The notes beneath the pieces are model-generated. The model was not told the DNA's origin and did not search any database. It was given only the letters and a program-made list of their open reading frames with translations. A stretch of 32,691 bases of DNA from positions 1 to 32,691 of the forward strand of contig DASYZG010000034.1 of assembly GCA_035946575.1 (NCBI GenBank), given 5' to 3'. Source of the stretch: Gp13-AA77 sp035946575. GTDB lineage: Bacteria; Acidobacteriota; Terriglobia; UBA7540. Every line of letters starts with the position of its first letter. Position 1 is the first letter of the stretch. Positions 15,253 to 23,351 of the stretch are shown here, piece after piece. A program made the translations under genes and the position numbers.

Positions 15253-16458
15253 ATGATCGACCGTCGCGGCTGGTTCCAGAGAGTTGCCGGAGGGGTGCTG
15301 GCCGGAGGATTGCGATCGGCACGCGCCGCCCAAGCGGCGGCGGGGCCGGCGCCAGAAGGCTGTCCGCTGGCGCTCAAAGACTATGAACCGAAGAGCATGC
15401 TCCACACCCGGGAGCACCTGGTGGCGCGCTCGCGCTTTCCGGTGATCGACGTGCACACTCATCTTTCATTTGTCGCGAAGCGCAAGAATGGCGTGCCGCT
15501 TGGCCAGGAGATTCGTTTTCTCGCTCAGCCGGAGAGCGCGCTTGGCGTCATGGACCGCACGAACATTCGCACCATGATCGACCTGACCGGCGGCGTGGGC
15601 ACGGGCCTCGAATCCGCCATCAGCAAGTACCAGACCGCGCACCCCGGCCGCTTCCTGGTGTTCACCGAGCCCTGGTGGGAGCGTACGAATCAGCCGGACT
15701 ACAGCCGGTTTCAGGCGGACCAGATCGAGAGCGCGCACCGCGCCGGAGCGCGCGGTCTCAAGGTGCTCAAAGTTCTCGGTCTATATCTGCGGGAGAACGT
15801 GTCCTCGGGCCCGCTGGTGAAGGTTGACGATCCGCGCTTCGACGCCATGTGGGACGCGTGCGGCAGCCTGAAGATGCCCGTCGCCATCCACACCTCGGAT
15901 CCCGAAGCTTTCTTTCTGCCCATCGATCGCTTCAACGAGCGCTATGAGGAATTGAACGCACATCCCGACTGGTCGTTCTATGGAAAGGATTTCCCGAGCA
16001 ATCTGGAGCTCCTGGAAGCGCGCAACCGCGTGTTCGCGCGGCACCCGCGCACGCAATTCATCGCCCTGCACGTGGGCGGCGACGCGGAGAACCTGGCCCT
16101 GGTCTCCGAGTGGCTGGACCGGCTTCCCAACATGCACGTTGAGCTGGCGGCCCGGATTGGCGAGCTCGGACGCCAGCCACGCGGCTCGCGGGCGTTTTTT
16201 GAGAAGTATCAGGACCGCATCATGTTCGGCACCGACGCCACGCCGAACTCCGTCGAAACTCCGCAGCAGACGTTTACCGCCAAGCTGTACGGGATCTACT
16301 ATCGCTTTCTCGAGACCACGGACGAGTACTTTGACTACGCGCCGTCGCCGGTTCCGCCGCAGGGGCGCTGGAAGATCTACGGGCTCGGCCTGCCGGAACC
16401 GATCTTGCGCAAGGTCTACTACGAAAATGCGGCGCGCCTGCTGGGACTCAATCCGTGA
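15253..16458 (+). CDS. Exported amidohydrolase (COG2159-like)
   Basis: Metal-dependent hydrolase or decarboxylase-like TIM barrel of the Amidohydro_2 family, about 401 aa. The N-terminus has a twin-arginine-like signal (DRRGWFQRVAGGVLAGG), suggesting Tat export of a folded metalloenzyme. Active-site motifs are VIDVHTHLSF (HxH on strand 1), the VAIHTSDPEAFF histidine, FIALHVGGDAEN, and MFGTDATPNS with the final aspartate. ATG 15253 is preferred over the in-frame GTG at 15247, because AGGAG at 15241-15245 leaves 7 nt to the ATG but only 1 to the GTG. The substrate cannot be read from sequence. It is convergent with the transglutaminase-like gene. Confidence 0.87.
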   Translation: MIDRRGWFQRVAGGVLAGGLRSARAAQAAAGPAPEGCPLALKDYEPKSMLHTREHLVARSRFPVIDVHTHLSFVAKRKNGVPLGQEIRFLAQPESALGVMDRTNIRTMIDLTGGVGTGLESAISKYQTAHPGRFLVFTEPWWERTNQPDYSRFQADQIESAHRAGARGLKVLKVLGLYLRENVSSGPLVKVDDPRFDAMWDACGSLKMPVAIHTSDPEAFFLPIDRFNERYEELNAHPDWSFYGKDFPSNLELLEARNRVFARHPRTQFIALHVGGDAENLALVSEWLDRLPNMHVELAARIGELGRQPRGSRAFFEKYQDRIMFGTDATPNSVETPQQTFTAKLYGIYYRFLETTDEYFDYAPSPVPPQGRWKIYGLGLPEPILRKVYYENAARLLGLNP

Positions 16459-16494
16459 TTTCGGCCTGGGCGCCGCCCCTGCGCCGAAATGATT

Positions 16495-16610
16495 GAGGTT
16501 CGCAGATTATTGGACAGGCTTGTGCTGTAGCGCGGGCGGCCCGCCCGCGACTGGCGCGCCTGGGACAGGCGTGCTACAGCCATGGCCTTGTTCAGTATTC
16601 TGCGAACCTC
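16495..16610. repeat. Large nested inverted repeat between convergent genes
   Basis: The left arm 16495-16531 begins GAGGTTCGCAGA and ends GCTGTAGC; the right arm 16573-16610 begins GCTACAGC and ends TCTGCGAACCTC. The arms pair over about 37 nt with some mismatches. Inside are CGCGGGCGG-C-CCGCCCGCG (16531-16549) and GCGCCTG-GGA-CAGGCGT. It has the same outer-stem-plus-two-hairpins plan as the elements at 10432 and 10738 but different stem bases. It may also end transcription of both convergent genes. Confidence 0.7.
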
Positions 16611-16627
16611 GATAGGATGCTGCGCGA

Positions 16628-17638
16628 TCATTTGCTAGCGCTGAGATCGCGGAAAGCGAACTTCTTCTCGACTCCATCGGACGGCCGGCCATCGATTTCC
16701 ACATAGGGGTAGACGAAGTAGTTGAGCGGGGGACCGTCCGGCCGCGGCTGGAGCACCAGGTCCCGGCCCATGGTGAACTGGACCCGGTTGGCGTCGACGG
16801 AACCGAAGAAGTAATCGTGCTTGCGCGGGTCCTGCCAGGCTTCGGAGATGTCCACGGGAATCCAGCCCGTGCCATCGACATAGAATTCCGCCCAGCAGTG
16901 ATAGCCGGGAATCGTGCCCGCGGTGGAATCGGGGGGAAGCGGAAATCCAATCTCGAAGCGCGCGGGAATACCCTCGGCACGTACCAGCGAGATGAACAGT
17001 GAGTGGAAGTCGGTGCAATTGCCGTGCTTGCTGTCGCACACCCATAAGGAATCGCCACGGCCCCAGCCGGTTCCCGACTTGTCATAGCGCACCGTGTGGA
17101 AGACGTAGTCGTAGAGCGCGTGCGCCTGCTCGACCGGACCGCGCGCGCCGCGCGTGTTTTCGTCCGCCAGATGCTTTATCCTCCCGCCCACCGGAACGAG
17201 GCGGTTGGGTAAGAGGCACAGGCGTAGAGAAACCGGCAGCGGTCCGCGACGTCCAGGATCGGCCTTGACGAGATCCTGGAAATCACCTCGGGAGTACTCC
17301 CGGCGCGTGACCTGATACTCGATCGTAAACTCCGCCGCCCCCGGCGCATGAAGCATTTCGCCATAGAGCATGTGATTGCCGTGCGTCTTCTCAGTAGTTT
17401 CGCGAAGCTGAACCGGTCCATGGACGGATTTCAGGACCACGGTTTGATGGGCGTCCGACACCGGACGCGGTATCCAGATACGCACACGCCGGGCATTCTC
17501 AGGAACAGCCTTGAGCGTCACCTGGTAGGTGAAGAGAAACGTTCGTGATCGCGGAGAGAATTGACTGGTTCTGACCACCAACGGCATCGCCAACAGAATG
17601 GAGATGCACGCAAAGATAAGCGCGTTTTTTGGTTTCAT
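16628..17638 (-). CDS. Exported transglutaminase-like protein
   Basis: A 336 aa secreted protein with a transglutaminase-like cysteine-protease fold. A signal segment (ALIFACISILLAMPLVV) is followed by a beta region typical of the N-terminal domain (FLFTYQVTLKAVPENARRVR). The core then carries the triad: Cys208 in HGNCTDFHSLF, His247 in PGYHCWAEFYV, and Asp263 in IPVDISEAW. Members often act as peptidases or crosslinkers in the envelope. The start at ATG 17638 is chosen over an upstream in-frame start at 17785 because of the signal peptide and GGAG 5 nt upstream. No neighbour suggests the substrate. It is convergent with the amidohydrolase and separated by the large inverted repeat. Confidence 0.85.
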   Translation of the reverse strand: MKPKNALIFACISILLAMPLVVRTSQFSPRSRTFLFTYQVTLKAVPENARRVRIWIPRPVSDAHQTVVLKSVHGPVQLRETTEKTHGNHMLYGEMLHAPGAAEFTIEYQVTRREYSRGDFQDLVKADPGRRGPLPVSLRLCLLPNRLVPVGGRIKHLADENTRGARGPVEQAHALYDYVFHTVRYDKSGTGWGRGDSLWVCDSKHGNCTDFHSLFISLVRAEGIPARFEIGFPLPPDSTAGTIPGYHCWAEFYVDGTGWIPVDISEAWQDPRKHDYFFGSVDANRVQFTMGRDLVLQPRPDGPPLNYFVYPYVEIDGRPSDGVEKKFAFRDLSASK

Positions 17639-18006
17639 GAGTTCTCCGAGCAGCCTTTCCGGAGAGGGCCGGGTTTTGGCTCTCTTCCGTGTCCTCTTCA
17701 GCAGCTTCTTTCGGACCACTGTCTCGCCCAGCCATGGCTCAAGGCTGTGCGCCCCCGTGGATTCACGATAGCACAGCAGGGTCACATTCCCGGCCCGCGA
17801 AACCGGGGTCCGCGTCTAGTGGATCTCGGGAAGCCCAAAACGTATGTCATGTATTCTCAATGACCTAACGGCTTCGTTTGGCAAAAACCCGAAAAACTGC
17901 CGCCAGGTTCGCTTTTATTTCGCCTCGACGGGACGGAAACGAATCCGCATGAGAATTCGGTGGATGTCTGGATCTCTTTCCCGCGAAATCTAACGCCCAG
18001 CGGCAA
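17639..18006. other. Intergenic region between senB and the transglutaminase gene
   Basis: About 370 bp. Upstream of the transglutaminase start the frame stays open to 17785 but is basic and low-complexity (KKLLKRTRKRAK) with no better start. The remainder, 17786-18006, shows no gene, clear terminator or repeat that I can support. Confidence 0.4.
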
Positions 18007-18990
18007 TCATCGAGCCGCCACAAGCACTGGTCTTAGTTCGGCGAGCAACTGTCTCCAAACCTTCCTTTCGCGACGGGGATCAAACAGCGGGACGAGCTTC
18101 CGGCAGTGAGAACTCAGCCGGCGCAGGAATTCTCCATCTGTCGAAGCGCGGTTGAGAAGCTGCGCCAGACCGTTGGTATCGCCCACCTCGAAGTAGGCCG
18201 GGTAGTCTTCGCCCAGCAGGCCCACGGAACCTGCGATTCGCGAGGCAATCACTGGCGTGCCCGCGACGATCGCCTCGGACACAATGTTGGCTCCGCCCTC
18301 CAGCTTCGATGAGAGCACGCAGACGGCGCTCCGTTCAAGGATCTGCCGCACCCGCCAGCGCGGCTGCTCGCCAAGCCACCGGTATCGGCGATTGATCTTC
18401 ATTTCGGCCCGCGCGCGTTCGGCCATCGCTTCATCCATGGCCGCGCCGACGTGCAAAATCCGGACGCGCGAGGAAGCCGGAAGCCGCCGGGCGGCAAGCG
18501 CCGCGCGAAAGGGATCCTTGACGGGCCGCAAGTGTCCGATCACGCACACGTCGAAGGTCCGCCGAGAGCCGCCGCAGTCGAAGCGCGGCGGCCCGGGCGG
18601 GAGGGAGACGGACTGGTGGATGACGCGGACCTTGCTGTGCAGATGAGGTTCCAGCTCCTCGCTGACTTTACGCTGCAGTGCGACCAGAAGCGTGGCCAGT
18701 TCCAGGGACTTCCGAGCCCTCCCGCTTTGCGGCAGGTCGTGATAAAGGTCCGTTCCTGTGAGGGCAACGATCAGGGGACGCTCCGGATGGGCGCGATGAA
18801 ACCGCAGCGCCGACGGGTAACTGCGCCGGGCGTGCAGCGCGATCAGCAGGTCGTAGGGCTCGCCTTCGTAGGCTTGCTTCGTCCGAACCCGGTGGCCAAG
18901 CCCTTTCAGAATGCGGGCCCAACGGAGGGCTGTCACCCTGTTGCCGTAGCGGGATCGAGGCGGCGCGGGAGTGACGATTCCAATCCTCAT
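18007..18990 (-). CDS. senB: Selenosugar synthase SenB (GT4-fold glycosyltransferase)
   Basis: Known role of the family: joins selenophosphate and UDP-sugar to make a selenosugar, the selenium donor for selenoneine (sen pathway). It is 327 aa with a GT-B fold. Diagnostic stretches that I recognise as SenB are VTPAPPRSRYGNRVTALRWA at the N-terminus, LIALHARRS, VALTGTDLYHDLP, CVIGHLRPVKDPFRAA and RYRWLGE. The donor-site E-x7-E is in EGGANIVSE, followed by AIVAGTPVIAS, then GSVGLLGEDYPAYFEVGDT. It lies 102 bp downstream of senA on the same strand, the usual sen gene pairing. No clear ribosome binding site precedes ATG 18990. senC (selenophosphate synthetase) is not in the window, so selenophosphate must come from elsewhere. 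Confidence 0.85.
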   Translation of the reverse strand: MRIGIVTPAPPRSRYGNRVTALRWARILKGLGHRVRTKQAYEGEPYDLLIALHARRSYPSALRFHRAHPERPLIVALTGTDLYHDLPQSGRARKSLELATLLVALQRKVSEELEPHLHSKVRVIHQSVSLPPGPPRFDCGGSRRTFDVCVIGHLRPVKDPFRAALAARRLPASSRVRILHVGAAMDEAMAERARAEMKINRRYRWLGEQPRWRVRQILERSAVCVLSSKLEGGANIVSEAIVAGTPVIASRIAGSVGLLGEDYPAYFEVGDTNGLAQLLNRASTDGEFLRRLSSHCRKLVPLFDPRRERKVWRQLLAELRPVLVAAR

Positions 18991-19020
18991 AGACGGCAGG
19001 TGCCGGCCCGAGTGTCGGTT

Positions 19021-19078
19021 GGTCAGTATGTCAGTATCTCAATCCGCCACCTGGAACTGACGCACTGACAGACTGGCC
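19021..19078. repeat. Imperfect dyad between senA and senB
   Basis: Arms 19021-19041 (starting GGTCAGTATGTCAGTATC on the plus strand) and 19058-19078 (ending ACTGACAGACTGGCC) pair at 16 of 21 positions around a 16-nt loop. Each arm is itself an 8-nt direct repeat (GTCAGTAT twice; ACTGAC twice). It fills most of the gap between the two genes and lies in their shared transcript if they form an operon. Confidence 0.6.
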
Positions 19079-19092
19079 TTACCGGGCACCTC

Positions 19093-20466
19093 TCACAAGG
19101 CGCAAGTTCGAAAGCCGCACCAGACGTCTCGCCGGTGGGGTTGGTAGAAATTGCGGTAGTTGTTCCGGATCAGGCCGGAGCGTGTGGCCCAGCAGCCGCC
19201 GCGCAGCACCTTGTGGTCTTCGAACCAGGGAGCGGAATACTCCTTGTAAGGGCCGGGAGAGAATCCGGGATAAGGTCCGAAATCGGTCGCTGTCCACTCC
19301 CACACGTTGCCGATCATCTGACGGCAACCGAAAGCGCTGTCGCCCGCCGGCAGGGCGTCCACGTCGACCGAGTCCATCGCCCGCCAGTCGAGGTTGGCGC
19401 GGGCCGGCGTCGGAGCTTCATCGCCCCAGGGGAACAAACGCTTGTGAGGCGTGAGGCCGCGCCGGTCAGAGCTGGGCTCGGCGCTCGCGGCCATCTCCCA
19501 TTCCGCTTCGGTGGGCAGACGGCGCCCGGCCCAGCGGCAGTAAGCGTCGGCCTCATACCAGTTGACGTGCAGCACGGGCCGGCGCGGCTCAAGCCGGATC
19601 CACTCGTCGAAGTTGCGCCGCAGCCATCGGCCGCCCGCCTGCTTCTGCCAGTAGACGGGATGGTCCGCCACTGCGCTCACACGCCATCGCCATCCCTCCT
19701 CTGTCCAAAGATCACGCCGCTGGTAGCCGGCGTCGTCGACGAATGCGGCGAACTCGGTATTGGACACTGCGGTGCGCGACATGCGAAATGGTTTCAGGGT
19801 GACCGGGTGCGCCCACTGCTCGTTGTCAAACACGAACGCCGTGTTGCGAGTACTGCCCAGGAGGAAAGTGCCGCCGGGAATCTCGGCGTCTCCGAGAACC
19901 GGTCGCAAATGCCGGCCATCGCCCCCTTCTGAAGTGACGGCCTCAGGACTGCCGCTCCTACTCCGAGCGCCGCTGATCCCGGGCGCAGCGTAATTCAGCG
20001 TCTGGCGGGTGTACGTGATCGCTTCGGCGTGCATGCACTCGTGAAAGAGAGCGAGGCGCATGAAATATGCTTCATCGTACTCCTCCGTCCCATCGCCGGC
20101 TGCGGGCCCGGGGTTCTCCTGCTTTTCCAGGACGCGGTCGAGGACGTGTTGAATGTAGGCCAGCGTCTCGGCTTTGGAGGGCAGCGGCAGATCCCAGCGA
20201 ATGTCGTGCGCGATGCGCGCGGAATCGTAAAGGGAGTCGCCCTCGCGCCGGGTGGGAGCTTCCTTGCGGAAGTGACGCAGGACCCAGTACTCCTGGAACC
20301 AAGCCACGTGGCCGATCTCCCAGCGCAGCGGGTTGACGATGGCGAGGCGCGGCCCGATCATCTGCTCGTCGCTCAGATCGGCGATCAGTTCCAGGGTCCG
20401 CGCGCGCCCTTCCTGCAAGGCCCTGGCAAGTTGCCGAGGGGATTCCTCAGCGGGCATGGCAATCAT
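19093..20466 (-). CDS. senA: Selenoneine synthase SenA (EgtB-family non-haem iron enzyme)
   Basis: Known role of the family: couples hercynine with the selenosugar made by SenB and oxidises it toward selenoneine, the selenium analogue of ergothioneine. It is 457 aa. The N-terminal DinB-like domain carries the three-histidine iron site: H53 in EIGHVAWFQEYW, plus H142 and H146 in the HX3HXE motif FHECMHAE. The C-terminal FGE/sulfatase-modifying-like domain runs from about 185 (IPGGTFLLGS) through WYEADAYCRWAGRRLPTEAE and NVWEWTATDF to GGCWATRSGLIRNNYRNFY and the C-terminal CGFRTC. GGAG at 20472-20475 lies 5 nt before ATG 20466. Assignment to SenA rather than EgtB rests mainly on the adjacent senB; no egtA/C/D/E genes are near. 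Confidence 0.82.
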   Translation of the reverse strand: MIAMPAEESPRQLARALQEGRARTLELIADLSDEQMIGPRLAIVNPLRWEIGHVAWFQEYWVLRHFRKEAPTRREGDSLYDSARIAHDIRWDLPLPSKAETLAYIQHVLDRVLEKQENPGPAAGDGTEEYDEAYFMRLALFHECMHAEAITYTRQTLNYAAPGISGARSRSGSPEAVTSEGGDGRHLRPVLGDAEIPGGTFLLGSTRNTAFVFDNEQWAHPVTLKPFRMSRTAVSNTEFAAFVDDAGYQRRDLWTEEGWRWRVSAVADHPVYWQKQAGGRWLRRNFDEWIRLEPRRPVLHVNWYEADAYCRWAGRRLPTEAEWEMAASAEPSSDRRGLTPHKRLFPWGDEAPTPARANLDWRAMDSVDVDALPAGDSAFGCRQMIGNVWEWTATDFGPYPGFSPGPYKEYSAPWFEDHKVLRGGCWATRSGLIRNNYRNFYQPHRRDVWCGFRTCAL

Positions 20467-20908
20467 AAACGCTCCAGGATGGCTTCAGTGATCTCCACCT
20501 CGTTTTTGAGGACAACCTCCTTTGTTCAACGTACGGTTCCAACTCACTCCAAAATCGCGCCGGTCAATCAGGGCGCGGCCCACAAGTCCGGCGCGCGTCG
20601 CGGGCCCAGGTCAACGCCATCTGGCGAGCGCAGAATTCGGCCGCGGTCTGTGCGGGTTCGAAGAGCCAGCCATTTTTCACCCTTACGAGAAACGGAGATC
20701 GAGCAAAAGCTATGGTACCAGAACGACTGAGTGACGGGTAACAGTCGGCAGTCGGGCAAGGGCCATTCCTCGACACTCGTGTAATTGGTTGATCTAATCA
20801 TCTCAGGGAGATCGCCGGCGAAAGCGGGAATCCATCTGGAAGATCTTTCACATAGGGCCGTCAACTGCTCCGTTGACTGTCGACTTGTGGCAGCCGACTT
20901 TCCGACTC
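20467..20908. other. Intergenic region upstream of senA
   Basis: About 440 bp. Next to senA, on the minus strand, are GAGG-TTGT-CCTC and the senA ribosome site. A short frame without a usable start ends in TGA overlapping the senA ATG (ATGA). Farther right are the common chromosomal repeat-like GGCGAAAGCGGGAATCC (about 20818-20834) and heptamers GTCAACT, GTTGACT and GTCGACT (20860-20885). No gene or selenium-responsive element is recognised. Confidence 0.45.
20860..20885. repeat. Heptamer repeats related to those before glnA
   Basis: GTCAACT (20860-20866), then GTTGACT (20872-20878) and GTCGACT (20879-20885) adjacent to each other. These units match the array at 374-401 and can form GTCAAC/GTTGAC hairpins. 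Confidence 0.5.
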
Positions 20909-21721
20909 TTACGTCTTCCTGGCCGTTACGATAAACGCGCGGCGGTGGTATCGCAAGCAGGGTCCGAAGCGCGCACGAAGCCGCTCGCCCAGTGCAGCCC
21001 GAACGCGTGTCCAGGGCTCCTCCCCAAGCTCGTGGCGAGCCCAGCGGCCCCCGGAACTGAGCTGGCGATCCTCGACGAACTCGTCGACCGTGGAATCGCA
21101 ATCCACATCGATCGTCGCGGCCGCTGTAGCCGCGAAGCCGGCGCGCCTCAGAGCCGATTGCAAGGCGCCCTCCTGCGAGAAGTGTTCTTCCCAAGGGATT
21201 ACCTGCGCGACCGCACGCCGGGCTTCCACAGGGTCGATAATTCCGGCCAGGTATTCATCCCAGGCAGCGTTGTAAGGGTCCGAAGGAGGCGCCCAGCTCG
21301 ATACGGCAATCCTTCCCGAAGCCTTCAGGATCCGAGAAATCTCCGCAAGCGCGGTGGGATAGCCGGGAACATGTGAGAGGACAAAGCTGGCGGTTACGAG
21401 ATCGAAGCTTTGCTCGGCAAACGGCAAGGCGGTGGCTTCGGCGGCGACCATTTGCACCGGCGGCAGGCGCTTCCCTGCGCCGGTCCTTGCGCGCGCGAGC
21501 ATTCCCGCCGAGCGATCGCAACCCACCATGAGCGCCGCCCTCGTCGGACGCTCGGCGAGCACCTTGAGGACGATACCGGTCCCGGTGCCGATATCCAGGA
21601 CTCGGTCATCACTTCCGGGGGGGACGAACGAGCTCATGTGGCGGGCCACCGCTTCAAAGCGCGCAGACCACACGAGGTCGTAGCGTTCAGCGATGTTATC
21701 GTAGGAGCGCCAGTCACTCAC
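20909..21721 (-). CDS. Class I SAM-dependent methyltransferase
   Basis: A 270 aa methyltransferase of the Methyltransf_11/UbiE-like type. SAM-binding motif I is DRVLDIGTGTGIVLKVL (about 39-55). Motif II follows with VGCDRSAGMLARAR, post-motif ATALPFAEQSFDLVTASFVLSHV, and LAEISRILKASGRIAVSSW. It lacks EgtD features, so it is not the histidine trimethyltransferase that makes hercynine. It lies upstream of senA on the same strand, about 440 bp away, so a shared transcript is possible but not shown. The substrate is unknown; a small molecule is likelier than a macromolecule from the domain type. Confidence 0.8.
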   Translation of the reverse strand: MSDWRSYDNIAERYDLVWSARFEAVARHMSSFVPPGSDDRVLDIGTGTGIVLKVLAERPTRAALMVGCDRSAGMLARARTGAGKRLPPVQMVAAEATALPFAEQSFDLVTASFVLSHVPGYPTALAEISRILKASGRIAVSSWAPPSDPYNAAWDEYLAGIIDPVEARRAVAQVIPWEEHFSQEGALQSALRRAGFAATAAATIDVDCDSTVDEFVEDRQLSSGGRWARHELGEEPWTRVRAALGERLRARFGPCLRYHRRAFIVTARKT

Positions 21722-21959
21722 TGCATCTTGATGGTAGTCGCGTGGGCCCTAGAATCCAAGTCCTGGCGCAGAGGTATGGCTACGCCGATCTGACCGGCAC
21801 GAGCGGGCCGATCTCGAACAAACCCCGGCAACATGCAGCTCCGCGACCGGCACCATGGGCCAAGGGTGTTGGCTCCCAGCAGGCTGCTGAAACACACGAT
21901 TGAAGCAGCGTAGCGGCGAGTTTACCTCGTCATAAGTCCAATGCTCTTAATACGCGCGC

Positions 21960-21979
21960 GGCGGCGGGAAGCCGCCGCC
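21960..21979. other. Perfect GC hairpin with GAAG loop
   Basis: GGCGGCGG-GAAG-CCGCCGCC, an 8-bp all-GC stem and a tetraloop. There is no T-tract on either side, so terminator function is uncertain; it may be a decayed repeat element. Confidence 0.5.
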
Positions 21980-22030
21980 ACACGTTTGTCAGCGGCGTGC
22001 TGCGGAGGTGGGTATGAGCCCGCCTGCTGG

Positions 22031-22061
22031 GGGTGGCGGCGACACCCTGCCGCCGCCACCC
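22031..22061 (-). terminator. Terminator-like hairpin after the HAF gene
   Basis: Perfect 11-bp arms GGGTGGCGGCG (22031-22041) and CGCCGCCACCC (22051-22061) around a 9-nt loop, 12 nt past the stop codon of the HAF-repeat gene. There is no U-tract, so it would be an atypical terminator or an RNA-stabilising end. Confidence 0.5.
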
Positions 22062-22073
22062 GGGAAAATGTCT

Positions 22074-23351
22074 TCATCGCCCGAATCGGATGATTCCGAA
22101 CCTCTGCAGTGGCCGTTTGCCAACATTCAGGGGCAAATTGGATTTCGGGTGCGTCGGTACGACGTCTGCAACCGACGTGCCTACGCTTGCGTTTACAGGG
22201 GTTGCCAGAAAGGCGTGGATATTGCCCTTATCCGGCCCGCTGAGTACGATTGCCATACCCGAGATTTGTCCGCGCTCGTTGATTTTGTTGGCCATGGTTG
22301 CGTAGAGGTTGGAACTTGCAGGAAACAGCCGGTTCAGGTCCCTCATCACACCGTCCTGCCAGATGAAAGCGTGCGACCACTCGAAGTTGGAGTCCCAGGT
22401 GCTTCCCACCACCTGGCCCTGGTTGTTGATGCCGGTGGCGATGGCGGCCAAATCTCCCGGCAGAGTGCCGAGATTTGTGAGTGCGCCGTTCTGCCAGAGC
22501 GCCCCATATTGGGTTGTACCGTCCGAGCTTCCAACCGTCCCGACAATTTCGCCCTGGTCGTTAATGCCCTGGGCGATCGCGCCGGTTCCGAGGTCGGGAA
22601 GCTGGAAGGCAGTGCCGTTTTCCCAGGATACGGCGTGAATCGTCGCGCCGCCGCAGGTTCCCGTGTCGCCTACGGCCTGGCCTTGATCGTTGATCCAAAA
22701 TGCGTCCCCGTCCGGATCGCTGCCCGTAGGAAGAGCTTGGGCTTTGCCCTTTTCCCACAACACCGGCAGCTGAATCCGGTTGTTGGTTGTGTTGGACGGG
22801 CAGGTGGAGTCCACGGCACCGTTTTCCGCAAACCCTGCTATCAGTCCCGCGTTATTGATCGCACTCGCCTGCCCGTTATTTCCGCCAAGCGTCGGGAGGG
22901 CGCTCATGTGGCCGCTTTGCCAGAGAAACGGGCGACACGTAAGGTGTGTGCCGAAGCCACAAATGTCTTCGCCGTTCGGGTCCGGGACATTCGTTTCGGA
23001 AAAACCGACGATCTTCCCGAAGTCGTTGATCTCGCCCCAGTTCATCCAACTGTTCTGTCCTCCGAGGGTGCCCAGGTCGACCTTGAATCCGTCGATCACC
23101 ATCGCCGCCCGTCCGTTTAGAAGCTGCCCGAACAAGCTATCCTCCTCCCCCGGTGGCATGGTCGCGGACATGACCTCCGTCCAGCCTTCATTATTGACCG
23201 ACATGGCGCAACCCAGATTATTCGCACTGCGCAGAACGCCCAAATCCGTAACTTTGTAGCTCGCTTGCGCGACTGCATCGCTGAAGCAAGCTAAAACGAC
23301 CGTCGCAACCCACGGTATCCAGAACCTTCCCAACCGTCTTAGCACGCTCAT
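22074..23351 (-). CDS. Secreted HAF-repeat protein
   Basis: A 425 aa exported protein built from HAF-type repeats, thought to form beta-propeller-like surface or secreted structures; function unknown. A signal peptide (WIPWVATVVLACFSDAVAQA) is followed by repeated units such as DLGTLGG then EINDFGKIVG, LPTLGGNNGQASAINNAG, FWINDQGQAVG, QLPDLGTGAIAQGINDQG and NLGTLPG...INNQGQVVG. The repeat logic is [D/N]LG[T/L]LGG, then a variable part, then IN[D/N]xGQ[I/V]VG. Start ATG 23351 has AGGAGGAG just upstream; the frame is open to 23468 without a ribosome site. It is divergent from the TetR gene and could be its target. Confidence 0.85.
   Translation of the reverse strand: MSVLRRLGRFWIPWVATVVLACFSDAVAQASYKVTDLGVLRSANNLGCAMSVNNEGWTEVMSATMPPGEEDSLFGQLLNGRAAMVIDGFKVDLGTLGGQNSWMNWGEINDFGKIVGFSETNVPDPNGEDICGFGTHLTCRPFLWQSGHMSALPTLGGNNGQASAINNAGLIAGFAENGAVDSTCPSNTTNNRIQLPVLWEKGKAQALPTGSDPDGDAFWINDQGQAVGDTGTCGGATIHAVSWENGTAFQLPDLGTGAIAQGINDQGEIVGTVGSSDGTTQYGALWQNGALTNLGTLPGDLAAIATGINNQGQVVGSTWDSNFEWSHAFIWQDGVMRDLNRLFPASSNLYATMANKINERGQISGMAIVLSGPDKGNIHAFLATPVNASVGTSVADVVPTHPKSNLPLNVGKRPLQRFGIIRFGR

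Larger units (their letters stand above)
21722..22073. other. Intergenic region with GC-rich hairpins
   Basis: About 350 bp between two minus-strand genes. It contains the hairpins at 21960-21979 and 22031-22061 (listed separately) and no gene that I can support. Confidence 0.5.

Noticed and set aside
20463..20510. A mini-ORF ending in TGA that overlaps the senA ATG
   Set aside because: It has no usable start codon next to a ribosome site.
20909..21721. Methyltransferase as EgtD (hercynine synthase)
   Set aside because: It lacks the EgtD fold features and has ordinary UbiE-type motifs.
22008..23120. A 370-codon plus-strand frame opposite the HAF-repeat gene
   Set aside because: The HAF repeats on the minus strand are clear, with a signal peptide and ribosome site.
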